Shown: piece after piece, positions 1-34,402 of the stretch
How positions within the stretch are numbered: position 1 is the stretch's first letter
How the letters are laid out: every line of letters starts with the position of its first letter
Assembly (NCBI RefSeq): GCF_001612635.1
Contig: NZ_BDAV01000010.1
Coordinates: forward strand, 372,001-436,000
Direction of reading: 5' to 3'
Origin: Nocardia africana NBRC 100379
GTDB lineage: Bacteria; Actinomycetota; Actinomycetes; Mycobacteriales; Mycobacteriaceae
Length of the DNA: 64,000 nucleotides
Program-made: the position numbers and the translations under genes
The notes under the pieces: generated by a model
Database searches by the model: none
What the model was told of the DNA's origin: nothing
What the model saw: only the letters and a program-made list of their open reading frames with translations

Positions 1-26005
<26,005 letters not shown>

Positions 26006-26370
26006 GCAGCGCTCCCCGATGGCACACCGATGCCGACGCTCACCTCATCAGAGCGTGGCGTCCGGCATTCGGGGCTCACTTCGATTGCAATCAGACAAAA
26101 ATGTTCATAGGACCTATCCGTCCGTCGGGCCGATCTTGTTACATGGGCCCGACCACACCCACCGGCCACGGATCGGCCTCGTTTCGAGATTCGCTGATGA
26201 ACACCGAACCAATCTACCGCCAGGTACCGACAATGAGCCAAGAAGGGCGATAGCGCTCCGACATCACCACTGCACTGCGTTGTCCCCGCCACCTCGACGT
26301 TCGATCCCGCCCTGCGAAACTGCTGTGAATCACAGGTCCCGAGTGACCGAAATCGCGGTGCGAGAGGTGG
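26006..26370 (-). promoter_or_regulatory. Upstream region of the giant NRPS gene
   Basis: This 365-bp stretch between the NRPS start and cobM holds no convincing gene and must carry the NRPS promoter. Two exact inverted repeats are visible: GATTGCAATC at 26083-26092 and ATAGGACCTAT at 26107-26117, about 80 and 105 bases before the GTG start. They are possible regulator sites. I could not place a convincing -35/-10 pair, although the AT-rich patch near 26090-26110 is a candidate. Confidence 0.45.
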
Positions 26371-27138
26371 TCACGCACCGGGCCCGGACGCCGGGTGCCG
26401 CTCCCGTCCGGGGTCGTACAGATGCGACTGCGCGCAGTCGAGCGCCGGAGCGAGGGCCCGCCCGACCAGGACCACCGCGGCCTGCCGCAGTCCGGCGGCC
26501 TCGACCTGGCCGGCGATATCGGCGAGAGTCCCGCGCAGGATTCGCTGCTGGGGCTGACTGGCCCGGTAGACCACCACGGCCGGACAGTCGGCGCCGTACT
26601 CCTGCGCCAGCTCCGCGGCCAGCTCCCGAATCCGCGTGATCGCCAGATGCAGCACCAGACTGGCCCGGGTCCGCGCGAAATTTCCCAGTGCCTCGGACTC
26701 GGGCATCGCGGTCGAGCGCGCCTGCGTCCGCGTCAGCACCACCGACTGCACCACCTCCGGCACGGTCAGCTCACTGCCCAGAGCCGCGGCCGCCGCCGCA
26801 TACGCCGGCACTCCGGGCGTCACATCCCACGAGATGCCCAGCCCATCGAGCCGCCGGGTCTGCTCGGTCAGCGCCGAATAGATCGACGGATCCCCCGAAC
26901 ACAGCCGAGCCACATCCTTCCCGTCGGCGTCGGCCCGCGCACAGTGCGCGACGATCTCGTCCAGATCCAGCCCCTGGGTATCGATCAACTCCGCTTCCGG
27001 CGCGCACTGCGCCAGCACCTCGGGATCCAGATACGTCCCGGCATACAGGCACACCGGAGATTCCCGCAACAGCGCCACCGCCCGCAGCGTGAGTAGATCC
27101 GCCGCTCCGGGGCCCGCTCCGATGAAATGCACGGTCAT
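26371..27138 (-). CDS. cobM: Precorrin-4 C11-methyltransferase
   Basis: This 255-residue protein is of normal length for the family. It transfers a methyl group from S-adenosylmethionine to C-11 of precorrin-4 in the corrin ring of the cobalamin pathway; the enzyme is soluble. The N-terminal HFIGAGPGAADLLTLRA motif and the LCSGDPSIYSAL loop are the SAM-binding signatures of tetrapyrrole methyltransferases. VCLYAGTYLDPEVL and TPGVPAYAAAAAALG are typical of CobM/CbiF. The ATG at 27138 starts exactly at the conserved MTVHFIGAGPG; no strong ribosome site precedes it. No other cobalamin gene is visible, so the pathway must be scattered. CbiF (anaerobic branch) is a close relative, so the exact substrate depends on which branch the organism uses. 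Confidence 0.92.
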   Translation of the reverse strand: MTVHFIGAGPGAADLLTLRAVALLRESPVCLYAGTYLDPEVLAQCAPEAELIDTQGLDLDEIVAHCARADADGKDVARLCSGDPSIYSALTEQTRRLDGLGISWDVTPGVPAYAAAAAALGSELTVPEVVQSVVLTRTQARSTAMPESEALGNFARTRASLVLHLAITRIRELAAELAQEYGADCPAVVVYRASQPQQRILRGTLADIAGQVEAAGLRQAAVVLVGRALAPALDCAQSHLYDPGRERHPASGPGA

Positions 27139-27469
27139 GCCCGGAGTCTAGGTGCCCGGCCGATCCCGGAGAGTTCAGCCCGACCGCTCGAGCTCGACGG
27201 TGAGCGGGCAGGGCCACGTGGTCCGGAACGTTCCGGTCGCTTCCCCTTCGTCCACGTACCCGAGTTCTTCGGTGAGCCGGAATGACGGAAGCGGAGGATA
27301 CGTTGCAGCGCAGTGCTTTTCATGCACAGCCGCACTGCCCGGCGGCGGTCCTCAGCAGCCCGGAAACGGCTCCGGCGACCCTCGTCCCGGCTCGGTTCAC
27401 CGGCTCCGCCCGGTGCCGCGCGGCGTAAAATCATGCCCGGGGTCGTCCACAACTTCGAAGGTGACCACG
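27139..27469. promoter_or_regulatory. Divergent intergenic region between cobM and the cupin gene
   Basis: This 331-bp gap between divergent genes should contain both promoters. A perfect 14-bp palindrome, CCGGAACGTTCCGG, lies at 27223-27236 and could be a regulator site. A TAAAAT hexamer at 27426-27431 could be the -10 box of the cupin gene. No cobalamin-riboswitch core was recognised by eye. Confidence 0.35.
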
Positions 27470-28141
27470 ATGACGAAATTCGTTCAGACCATCGAGTTCA
27501 AGACCTCGCAGCTCGACGAGTTCAATCGCACGCTGGACCGGTGGCTGACGGCTACCGAGGGATCGCGTTCGGCGACGCACAGCATGGAGACCAGGGACCG
27601 CGACCATCCGGACACCTATCTGCAGATCGTGGAATTCCCCTCCTACGAGCAGGCCATGGCGAATTCCGCGCTGCCCGAGACGACCGGCTTCGCCGAGACC
27701 CTCGCCGCGCTGTGCGACGAGCCGGCGGTCTTCCGCAATCTGGACCTGGTGCGTGAGGACGATATGGGGACGCCGGATACGTCCCTGTTGGTGAAGAACT
27801 TCGATACGGCCGACGAGACACGGGAATTCGAATCCGGCAGCGGGCGTCTCGAGGTCGTGCACGCACCCTCGGGCGCGGTCGGCCGGGCCGTCTTCGAGCC
27901 GGGCTGGCGCTGGTCCACGCACGTCAAACCGATCGCCGGAACCGACAGCTGCCAGGCCTCCCATATCGGCTACTGCATTTCGGGGCGGATGCACATCCGG
28001 ATGGACGACGGCACCGAGTGCGAGGTCGGCCCGGGAGATTTCATGCAGTGCCCGCCCGGCCACGACGCCTGGACCGTGGGTGAGCAAGCCTGCGTCCTGG
28101 TCGACTGGGCCGCGGCCGCCGAGTATGCCCGGCGCCGCTGA
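27470..28141 (+). CDS. Two-domain protein: monooxygenase-like barrel plus cupin
   Basis: The 223-residue product starts at ATG 27470, nine bases after AAGG. Residues 1 to about 95 (MTKFVQTIEFKTSQ...) look like a small alpha/beta-barrel of the antibiotic-biosynthesis-monooxygenase type, with the conserved-looking DTYLQIVEFPSYEQAM. Residues 125-215 form a cupin: EPGWRWSTHVKPI, then HIGYCISGRMHIRMDDG, then VGPGDFMQCPPGHDAW, with histidines placed as in metal-binding cupins. No signal peptide is seen, so it is probably cytosolic. Reaction and substrate are unknown. It converges on the PPOX gene with a 14-base gap. The fused architecture is certain from the single frame; the fold of the first half is a judgement by eye. 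Confidence 0.75.
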   Translation: MTKFVQTIEFKTSQLDEFNRTLDRWLTATEGSRSATHSMETRDRDHPDTYLQIVEFPSYEQAMANSALPETTGFAETLAALCDEPAVFRNLDLVREDDMGTPDTSLLVKNFDTADETREFESGSGRLEVVHAPSGAVGRAVFEPGWRWSTHVKPIAGTDSCQASHIGYCISGRMHIRMDDGTECEVGPGDFMQCPPGHDAWTVGEQACVLVDWAAAAEYARRR

Positions 28142-28155
28142 GCTCTGCCCGACGG

Positions 28156-28581
28156 CTAGCCGGTCATATTCAGCCCACCGAGGATCTTGTCCGGGCGTAC
28201 CCGCACGACCAGCTCGCCGGGGACGGCGTTGCGCTTGCCGAACTCCTCGGCGCGGTCCGGGCCCATGTACCGCGCGGCGATGGCGGTGGCGGTGCGCAGG
28301 AGTTCGGCGGGGTCCTCGGAGAGGGTGGCGACGCCCTGCACCTGGAAGTAGGCGTACGGCGGTTCGTCCAGGTCCACGCAGAGCGCGACGCGGGGGTCGC
28401 GAGCCAGTGCCTTGCCCTTGGCCGTGGTCTTGCCGGTGTTGAAGACCAGGTCGTCGCCGTCGAGGATGAACCACACCGGATTGACGATCGGGCGCCCGTC
28501 GGACGCGACGAGCGCCAATTTGCCGGTACGAGTTCCGGCGGCGAGGAATTCCCGCACTTCGGGATCGGTGATGGAAGCCAT
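28156..28581 (-). CDS. PPOX-class flavin/F420-dependent protein
   Basis: This 141-residue protein is typical of the small split-barrel pyridoxamine-5'-phosphate-oxidase-like family common in actinobacteria. Visible features are an N-terminal KLALVASDGRPIVNPVWFIL strand pair, VFNTGKTTAKGKALARDPRV, and the strand YAYFQVQGVATL. Family members bind FMN or F420 and reduce or bind varied substrates in the cytosol; the substrate here is unknown. The ATG at 28581 is preceded by AGGG at seven bases, so it is preferred over a GTG two codons upstream. The gene stands alone, with about 100 bases to the response regulator. Confidence 0.8.
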   Translation of the reverse strand: MASITDPEVREFLAAGTRTGKLALVASDGRPIVNPVWFILDGDDLVFNTGKTTAKGKALARDPRVALCVDLDEPPYAYFQVQGVATLSEDPAELLRTATAIAARYMGPDRAEEFGKRNAVPGELVVRVRPDKILGGLNMTG

Positions 28582-28681
28582 GAGCACACCCTAGGAAGAG
28601 GCGGGGCGAGCGCGGGCCCCGACACGCGCCGGGGAACGCGGCCGCGACCGACGCCACCGCGATCGGCGAGTTCTGCGCAGG

Positions 28682-29299
28682 TCAGATGGCCCCGCGCTCG
28701 CGGGCCCGGGCCACCGCCGATGTCCGGGATTTCACTCCCAGCTTCGAATAGATGTGCACCAGATGGGATTTCACCGTCGTCTCGCTGAGGAACAGGCGTT
28801 TGCCGATGTCCCGGTTGGAATGGCCGTCCGCGACCAGGCGCAGCACCTCGATCTCGCGCGCGCTCAGGGTGGTGTCGGGTTTGCGGACCCGGGTCATCAG
28901 CTTGGAGGCGACCGAGGGCGAGAGCACGCTCTCCCCCGCCGCCGCCGCGCGCACGGCCGCGAGAAGTTCGGGTGGCGGGGTGTCCTTGAGGATGTAGCCG
29001 CAGGCCCCCGCCTCGATGGCGCCGAGGATATCGGCGTCGGTGTCGTAGTTGGTCACGACCAGGACGTTCGGCGGATCGGGCAGGTCGCGCAGGGCCAGGG
29101 TCGCGTCCACCCCGGATCTGCCGGGACCGAAGCGCAGGTCCATCAGCACCAGATCGACGTGGGTCGTGGCGCAGAAGGCCACGGCCTCCTCGGCGGTGGC
29201 GGCCTCCCCGGCCACCGTGATGTCCTCGCCGGAATCCAGCAGGGCCCGCAATCCGGCGCGCACGATGGCGTGGTCGTCGGCCAGCAGCAAACGGATCAC
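28682..29299 (-). CDS. NarL/LuxR-family response regulator
   Basis: This is a 205-residue two-component regulator. The receiver domain (1-120) has the acidic pair D8-D9, phospho-acceptor D54 in LVLMDLRFG, and K105 in YILKD. The LuxR-type HTH (about 143-203) contains LSAREIEVLRLVADGHSNRDIG and the recognition helix SETTVKSHLVHIYSKLGV. The GTG start overlaps the kinase stop by four bases (GTGA, 29296-29299), with GGGAGGA six bases upstream, so the two are translationally coupled. It is phosphorylated by the adjacent kinase and probably controls the divergent ABC exporter, as ChrA controls hrtBA in corynebacteria. That link is inferred from gene order. Confidence 0.92.
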   Translation of the reverse strand: MIRLLLADDHAIVRAGLRALLDSGEDITVAGEAATAEEAVAFCATTHVDLVLMDLRFGPGRSGVDATLALRDLPDPPNVLVVTNYDTDADILGAIEAGACGYILKDTPPPELLAAVRAAAAGESVLSPSVASKLMTRVRKPDTTLSAREIEVLRLVADGHSNRDIGKRLFLSETTVKSHLVHIYSKLGVKSRTSAVARARERGAI

Positions 29300-30495
29300 G
29301 GCAGGTCCTCCCGCGAGATGAGCTCGGCGGCAGCCGTTTCCGAGTCGTGCAGCGGAAACGACACGGTCACGGCGGTATGCCCCGGCTCGGATTCGACGTC
29401 CATGACACCGCCCTGCTGTTCGACGCGGCTGCGCATGGCATGGAGTCCGAAGGTGCCGCCACCGAAGACCGCCGGATCGATACCGACACCGTCGTCGACC
29501 ACATCGAGATGGACGGCGTCGTCACCGTAGGTGAGCGTGATCCGCATCCGGTCGGCGCCAGCGTGCCGGACCACGTTCGACACCGCGCCCTGCGCCACCC
29601 GCACCAGCGCGGCCTCGACGGGCATCGGCAGCCGCATCGGCGTCCCCTCGACCACGGTGCGGGCGCTCAGCCCGGGGCCCTCGGCGCGCCGGGCGATCCG
29701 TTCGAGCGCCTCACTCAGCGACTGCCCCTCGAGCACCGCCGGAGTGAGGTCGCCGATCAACTGCCGGGTCTCGATCAGATTGTCCGCGGCGGTCTCGCGG
29801 GCGAGCCGGATCTGTTGTAGCGCGGGATGATCCGGGGCGTCACGTTCGGCGGCATGCAGCAGCATCTGGATGCTCGACAGTCCCTGGGCGACGGTGTCGT
29901 GGATCTCCTGTGCGAGCCGTTCCCGTTCGGCGAGTTTGCCGGCGGTGCGTTCCCGTTCGGCGAGAGTGGCTCGGGTGGAGAGCAATTCGTCGATCAACTG
30001 CTGACGGTCGGCCGCCTCCCGGAACAGCGCCCGATAGCCCAGGCCGATCGCGATCGCGACGATCGCCCCCAGGACCGGCCCGGCGATTCCGGGGACCGTC
30101 CATCCCTCGTGTAATCCCCAGCCGACCACCGAGACGATCGTGGCGGCGACGACCGCGGCCAGCCCCCACAGTCGCGGCAGCAGATGCAGATAGAGGAAGA
30201 ACAGCCCGAACACCAGGTAGACGGCCTCCGGAACCAGCACGATCAACGCCAGCCACAGCACCGTGAGCCCGCCCAGCCACACCCGCGCCGCGACCGGACG
30301 CCCGCGCAGCAGCCCACCCGCGAAATAGAGGAGCAGGAACAGCGCCGCCAGCACGATCACCGCGACGGTGGGCCGGGGGCCGTCATCGCCGGGCACGGCC
30401 GCCCGCACCATCACCACGACCACCAGCGCCGTCATCAACACATGCAGTCCGACCTGCAGTGCGGCGAAGACAGGGGTGAGCGGAGAGCGGTGCAC
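29296..30495 (-). CDS. Membrane sensor histidine kinase (HisKA_3 type)
   Basis: The 399-residue protein has about six hydrophobic helices in residues 12-155, a short linker coil (about 160-190), and a HisKA_3 dimerisation helix with phospho-acceptor H199 in AQEIHDTVAQGLSS. The HATPase domain has the N-box around N307 (SNVVRHAGADR), the G1 box DDGVG at 334-338, and GLHAMRSR at 350. The membrane region lacks a large outside loop, so it may sense something in or at the membrane. Topology and position beside an exporter match ChrS/HrtS-like haem sensors, but no haem ligand can be proven by eye. The start is GTG 30495 without a clear ribosome site, so a leaderless transcript is possible. Confidence 0.9.
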   Translation of the reverse strand: MHRSPLTPVFAALQVGLHVLMTALVVVVMVRAAVPGDDGPRPTVAVIVLAALFLLLYFAGGLLRGRPVAARVWLGGLTVLWLALIVLVPEAVYLVFGLFFLYLHLLPRLWGLAAVVAATIVSVVGWGLHEGWTVPGIAGPVLGAIVAIAIGLGYRALFREAADRQQLIDELLSTRATLAERERTAGKLAERERLAQEIHDTVAQGLSSIQMLLHAAERDAPDHPALQQIRLARETAADNLIETRQLIGDLTPAVLEGQSLSEALERIARRAEGPGLSARTVVEGTPMRLPMPVEAALVRVAQGAVSNVVRHAGADRMRITLTYGDDAVHLDVVDDGVGIDPAVFGGGTFGLHAMRSRVEQQGGVMDVESEPGHTAVTVSFPLHDSETAAAELISREDLP

Positions 30496-30624
30496 GCTGC
30501 CAGCTTATGCGCGGTTACCGCGGCGGCATCCATCGAAAGGTGGAATCGGCACCCCACCGTCGGGCGGGCGCGAAGTGTCCGCGCAGGCGATGTCCACCGG
30601 CGGATTCACCGCGAAGGTGGAGAT
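30496..30624. promoter_or_regulatory. Divergent promoter region of sensor system and ABC exporter
   Basis: This 129-bp gap separates the kinase start from the permease start. It contains the inverted repeat CGCGGTTACCGCG at 30510-30522, adjacent to the kinase start, which is a candidate operator. An AGGTGGAG ribosome site for the permease lies at its right end. Confidence 0.4.
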
Positions 30625-31674
30625 ATGTTCGTCGCACTGCGAGATCTGCGGGCCGCCCGCGGCCGATTCCTGCTCATCACCCTGGTGGTCACCATGGTGG
30701 CCCTGCTCGTGAGTTTTCTGAGCGGACTCACGGCCGGTCTGGCGCATCAGAATATTTCCGCTCTCGAGCGGTTGTCCGGCGGCAGCGTCGTGTTCGCCGA
30801 TACCGGCGCCGACCCGTCGTTCGATTCCTCGGCGCTGACCGGCGACCAGGTCGGGCGCTGGCAGCGAGCCGGCGGCACCGTCGATCCGGTCGGCATCAGC
30901 CGCAGCCAAGCCGTCCGGGAGGGATCCGCACCGGCCCAGGTGGCGATATTCGGCGTCGACGGCATGTCGTTCGGCAACGAGATGGCTACCGTCCCCGGCA
31001 CCGTTGTGCTGAGCAAGGCCGCGGCCGAGGACCTTTCGGCCGGCGCCGGTGATCGCGTGTCGATCGGCGCCCGCACCTTCACGGTCGCGGCGATCGGCGA
31101 CGACGACTGGTACGCGCACACCCCGGTGGTCTGGACGACGCTGTCCGATTGGCAGCAGCTCGATCCGCGCGGCGGGGCGGCCACCATTCTGGTCACCTCC
31201 GGGGTGCCCGATACCGATGCGGTGAACAGCGCCGCGCACACCCGCACGACGAGCGTCGACGGCGCATTGCAGGCGATCGGGTCGTATCGAGCCGAGAACG
31301 GTTCGCTCACGCTGATGACCGTGATGCTGTTCGTGATCTCCGCCCTGGTGATCGGTGCCTTCTTCACCGTCTGGACCATCCAGCGCACACCCGATATCGC
31401 GACGCTGAAAGCGCTGGGCGCCACCACGACCGCGCTGGTGCGCGACGCCCTGGGGCAGGCGCTGATCGTGCTTCTTCTGGGCGTCGGGGTCGGTGTCGGG
31501 GTGACCGCACTGGCCGGGGCGTTCATCGGCGGGGCCGTGCCGTTCGTGCTCAGCGCGGCCACGACCGTGGTGCCCGCGCTCGCCCTCATCGGGCTCGGTC
31601 TGCTCGGCGCGGTGTTCGCCCTGCGCTTCCTCGCCACCACCGACCCGCTCACCGCACTCAACCAGTCTCGTTGA
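30625..31674 (+). CDS. ABC exporter permease, FtsX/MacB-like (HrtB-type)
   Basis: The 349-residue membrane protein has one N-terminal transmembrane helix (about 14-38), an extracytoplasmic domain (about 45-225), and three C-terminal helices (about 235-260, 283-312, 318-340). This is the classic FtsX/DevC/HrtB topology. The fourth-helix region ends in LRFLATTDPLTALNQ. The start is ATG 30625 after AGGTGGAG; a longer open frame upstream is disregarded because it crosses the divergent promoter. With the next gene, 25 bases on, it forms a half-size exporter of the MacB superfamily. HrtBA exporters remove excess haem, while DevBC and lipoprotein-type exporters are the alternatives. The order permease-ATPase, divergent from kinase-regulator, favours HrtB. 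Confidence 0.88.
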   Translation: MFVALRDLRAARGRFLLITLVVTMVALLVSFLSGLTAGLAHQNISALERLSGGSVVFADTGADPSFDSSALTGDQVGRWQRAGGTVDPVGISRSQAVREGSAPAQVAIFGVDGMSFGNEMATVPGTVVLSKAAAEDLSAGAGDRVSIGARTFTVAAIGDDDWYAHTPVVWTTLSDWQQLDPRGGAATILVTSGVPDTDAVNSAAHTRTTSVDGALQAIGSYRAENGSLTLMTVMLFVISALVIGAFFTVWTIQRTPDIATLKALGATTTALVRDALGQALIVLLLGVGVGVGVTALAGAFIGGAVPFVLSAATTVVPALALIGLGLLGAVFALRFLATTDPLTALNQSR

Positions 31675-31699
31675 TTCGATTACCGCACAGGAGCTTTCG

Positions 31700-32428
31700 A
31701 TGACCACCACGCTGACCGTCTCCGACCTCACCCTCACCTTCCCCGACGGCGCCGGCCGCATCACCGCCCTCGACCGGGTGTCGCTGACCGTGCGCGGCGG
31801 CGAGATCGCGGCCATCACGGGCCCGTCGGGATCGGGCAAATCGAGTCTGCTGGCGACGGTTTCGACGCTGGTACGCCCGGATTCTGGCCGGATTCTGCTC
31901 GACACCGACGACGGCAGCGTCGATCTCGCCCGCGCGTCCCGGCGCGAGGCCACCACCCTGCGCCGGGAACGCATCGGGATCGTCTTCCAGCAGCCCAACC
32001 TCATTCCCGCTCTGACCGCGGTCGAGCAACTCGAGGTGATGCGCCACCTCGGTGGCCACGCCGTCGTCTCACCGCGCCTGCGACACCGGACCCGGGACAA
32101 GGCCATGGATCTTCTCGAGGCCGTCGGCCTGCGCGGTCACGAGAAGAAGCGCCCGGCACAGCTGTCCGGCGGTCAACGGCAGCGCGTGAACATCGCCCGC
32201 GCTCTCATGCACGACCCCGCGCTGCTGGTCGTCGACGAGCCCACCAGCGCCCTCGACCAGGAGCGCGGGGCGGCCGTCATCGACCTGATCCTCGAGGTCG
32301 TGCACACCCACGCCGCCGCCACCCTGCTGGTGACCCACGACCGCACCCACCTGCATCGCATGAACGCGGTGTACCGCATGGTCGACGGCCGGTTGTCGGT
32401 GGAGGGATCCTCGAGCTTGGCAGCGTGA
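31700..32428 (+). CDS. ABC exporter ATPase (HrtA/LolD-type)
   Basis: This is a 242-residue nucleotide-binding subunit. Walker A GPSGSGKSS is at 41-49, the Q-loop is FQQPNLIPALTAVEQ, the signature LSGGQRQRVNIARAL is near 155, Walker B LLVVDEPTSALD is near 175, and the H-loop is LLVTHD. Closeness to LolD/MacB/HrtA ATPases is seen in the Q-loop stretch. The ATG at 31700 follows AGGAG by six bases. It powers the permease encoded just upstream and works on the cytosolic face. It converges on the acetoacetyl-CoA synthetase gene with only 14 bases between stops, leaving no room for a separate terminator. Confidence 0.93.
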   Translation: MTTTLTVSDLTLTFPDGAGRITALDRVSLTVRGGEIAAITGPSGSGKSSLLATVSTLVRPDSGRILLDTDDGSVDLARASRREATTLRRERIGIVFQQPNLIPALTAVEQLEVMRHLGGHAVVSPRLRHRTRDKAMDLLEAVGLRGHEKKRPAQLSGGQRQRVNIARALMHDPALLVVDEPTSALDQERGAAVIDLILEVVHTHAAATLLVTHDRTHLHRMNAVYRMVDGRLSVEGSSSLAA

Positions 32429-32442
32429 CCACCTCGCGGCTG

Positions 32443-34389
32443 CTACTTCCGTGCCGCCGGAACCTGCACCGCCGCGTACCAACCCAGCAGGTCCGGGTTG
32501 TCGACCGCACTGCGCTCGACGATCCGGTCCACCTCGGCGCCCTGGAACAGCTTCTTGATCGGCACCTCGAGCTTCTTGCCGGTGCGGGTGTGCGGAATGC
32601 CCGGGGCGGCGATGATCTCGTCGGGGACGTGGCGCGGCGAGACCTCGGTGCGGATCGTCGCGTTGATCCGCTGTTTCAGCTCGTCGGTCAGTTCGGCGCC
32701 CGGGGCGAGGGTGACGAACAGCGGCATCCAGTAACCGCCGTCGGGCTGTTCGGCGCCGATCACCAGGGCCTCGGCGATCTCCGGAAGTTGTTCCACCGCT
32801 TGGTAGATATCGGCCGAGCCCATCCGGATGCCGTGCCGGTTCAATGTCGAATCGGAGCGGCCGTGCACGACGATGCTGCCGTGGTCGGTGACGGTGATCC
32901 AGTCACCGTGCCGCCAGACACCGGGAAACATCTCGAAATACGCTGCGCGGTACCGGCTTCCATCGGGATCGTTCCAGAACGACACCGGCATCGAGGGCAT
33001 CGGGGCGGTGATCACCAACTCCCCGACCTCGCCGCGCACCGGCCGGCCCGATTCGTCCCAGGCATCCACCGCGGCGCCGAGGAACGGCACCGACAGCTCG
33101 CCCGGCCACACCGGCACCGTGCGCGCCCCGCCGATGAAGGCGGACACCACATCGGTGCCGCCGCTGATCGAGTTCACCTGCACCCGCTCACCGACGTTGT
33201 CGCGCAACCACAGTGCCGACGACGGCGGCAGCGACGACCCGGTGATACCGACCGTGCGCAGCGCCGAGAGATCGTGGTCGCGTCGCGGCACCGCACCGGC
33301 CTTGATGCAGGCGAGGACGTAACCCGGGCTGGTGCCGAGCACGGTGGTGCCGGTGCGCGCGGCCAGGTCGAACAGCGAATCGGCGTGCGGATAGGTCGGA
33401 CTGCCGTCGTAACAGACGATCGTCGCACCCACCAGCAGGCCGGCGACCTGGAAGTTCCACATCATCCAGCTGGGGCTGGTGTACCAGAAGAAGACGTCGC
33501 CGCGGCCGATATCCGATTGCAGCGCAGCGGCTTTCAGATGTTCGAGCAGGACGCCGCCGTGGCCGTGCACGATCCCCTTCGGCAGCCCCGTGGTACCGGA
33601 GGAGAACAGGATCCACAGCGGATGCGCGAAACCGACAGGCTCGGTGGACAATTCGGCGCCTTCGGGCGGGGCGACCGCATTCCAGTCCAGGGCGTCGGGC
33701 ACCGCGCCGCCGAGACGCGGCACCACGACGGTGGCGCGAACGGTCGGCAGTCCGGCCCGCAGGGTGGCGATATCGTCACGTTTGTCGTGCTGTTTCCCGC
33801 CGAAGTAGTAACCGTCGGCGGTGACCAGCACGGACGGCTCCAACTGCCCCAGCCGATCGAGCGCCGCCCTGGCCGAATAGTCCTGCCCGCAGGCACTCCA
33901 CACCGCGCCGATACTTGCCGCACCGAGGAAGGCGATCACGGCCTCGGGAATATTGGGCAGATAGCCGACGACCCGATCGCCGAGTCCCACTCCGAGTTCG
34001 CGCAGCGTCGCCGCGAAGGAGGCGGTGCGGCCCAGCAGTTCCGCCCAGGAGATTTCGGTCAGGCCGCCCTGTTCGCCCGCGTAGACGATCGCGGGCCGGT
34101 CGGTGCGGGCATGGCGGACTATCTGATCGACGTAGTTCAGCAGCTGCCCCGGAAACCATTGCGCGCCGGGCATTTCGGCACTCGCCAGCACCGTGGCCGG
34201 CGCGTCGCCGAGTTCGAAGTACTCCCACAGCGCGCCCCAGAACCCGGGCAGATCGGTGATCGACCATTCCCACAGCGAGCGATAGTCGTCGAATTCTCGT
34301 CCGGTCCGGGCCCCGACGAATCGGGCGAAGTCGGTGACCCGCGCCGTTTCCACGTCCCCGGCATCGGGCTCCCACTGTGGTTGCGTCAT
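32443..34389 (-). CDS. Acetoacetyl-CoA synthetase
   Basis: This 648-residue acyl-CoA-synthetase-superfamily enzyme activates acetoacetate to acetoacetyl-CoA with ATP and CoA. The ATP-binding core is LFSSGTTGLPKGIVHGHGG. Other family marks are WFPGQLLNYVD, the NSISGGTDV loop, and the C-terminal GRSDSTLNRHGIRMGSADIY and HTRTGKKLEVP, whose lysine is the expected catalytic and acetylation site. The length matches bacterial AACS. The ATG at 34389 has AGGAG six bases upstream, 13 bases after the lyase stop, so this is the last gene of the operon. Inferred role: it salvages the acetoacetate made by the preceding lyase so that both leucine-derived C2 units enter metabolism. Confidence 0.9.
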   Translation of the reverse strand: MTQPQWEPDAGDVETARVTDFARFVGARTGREFDDYRSLWEWSITDLPGFWGALWEYFELGDAPATVLASAEMPGAQWFPGQLLNYVDQIVRHARTDRPAIVYAGEQGGLTEISWAELLGRTASFAATLRELGVGLGDRVVGYLPNIPEAVIAFLGAASIGAVWSACGQDYSARAALDRLGQLEPSVLVTADGYYFGGKQHDKRDDIATLRAGLPTVRATVVVPRLGGAVPDALDWNAVAPPEGAELSTEPVGFAHPLWILFSSGTTGLPKGIVHGHGGVLLEHLKAAALQSDIGRGDVFFWYTSPSWMMWNFQVAGLLVGATIVCYDGSPTYPHADSLFDLAARTGTTVLGTSPGYVLACIKAGAVPRRDHDLSALRTVGITGSSLPPSSALWLRDNVGERVQVNSISGGTDVVSAFIGGARTVPVWPGELSVPFLGAAVDAWDESGRPVRGEVGELVITAPMPSMPVSFWNDPDGSRYRAAYFEMFPGVWRHGDWITVTDHGSIVVHGRSDSTLNRHGIRMGSADIYQAVEQLPEIAEALVIGAEQPDGGYWMPLFVTLAPGAELTDELKQRINATIRTEVSPRHVPDEIIAAPGIPHTRTGKKLEVPIKKLFQGAEVDRIVERSAVDNPDLLGWYAAVQVPAARK

Positions 34390-34402
34390 GACTCTCCTAG
34401 GT

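Noticed and set aside
26006-26370. Small ORFs on both strands before the NRPS start
   Set aside because: No ribosome sites, odd composition, and the minus-strand frame closest to the NRPS is closed by tandem TGA codons.
27431-28657. 408-codon minus-strand frame covering the cupin and PPOX genes
   Set aside because: It overlaps two genes with better starts and recognisable folds and has no motif of its own.
30505-32106. 533-codon minus-strand frame opposite the ABC exporter
   Set aside because: The plus strand shows intact permease topology and ATPase motifs; the minus frame has none.
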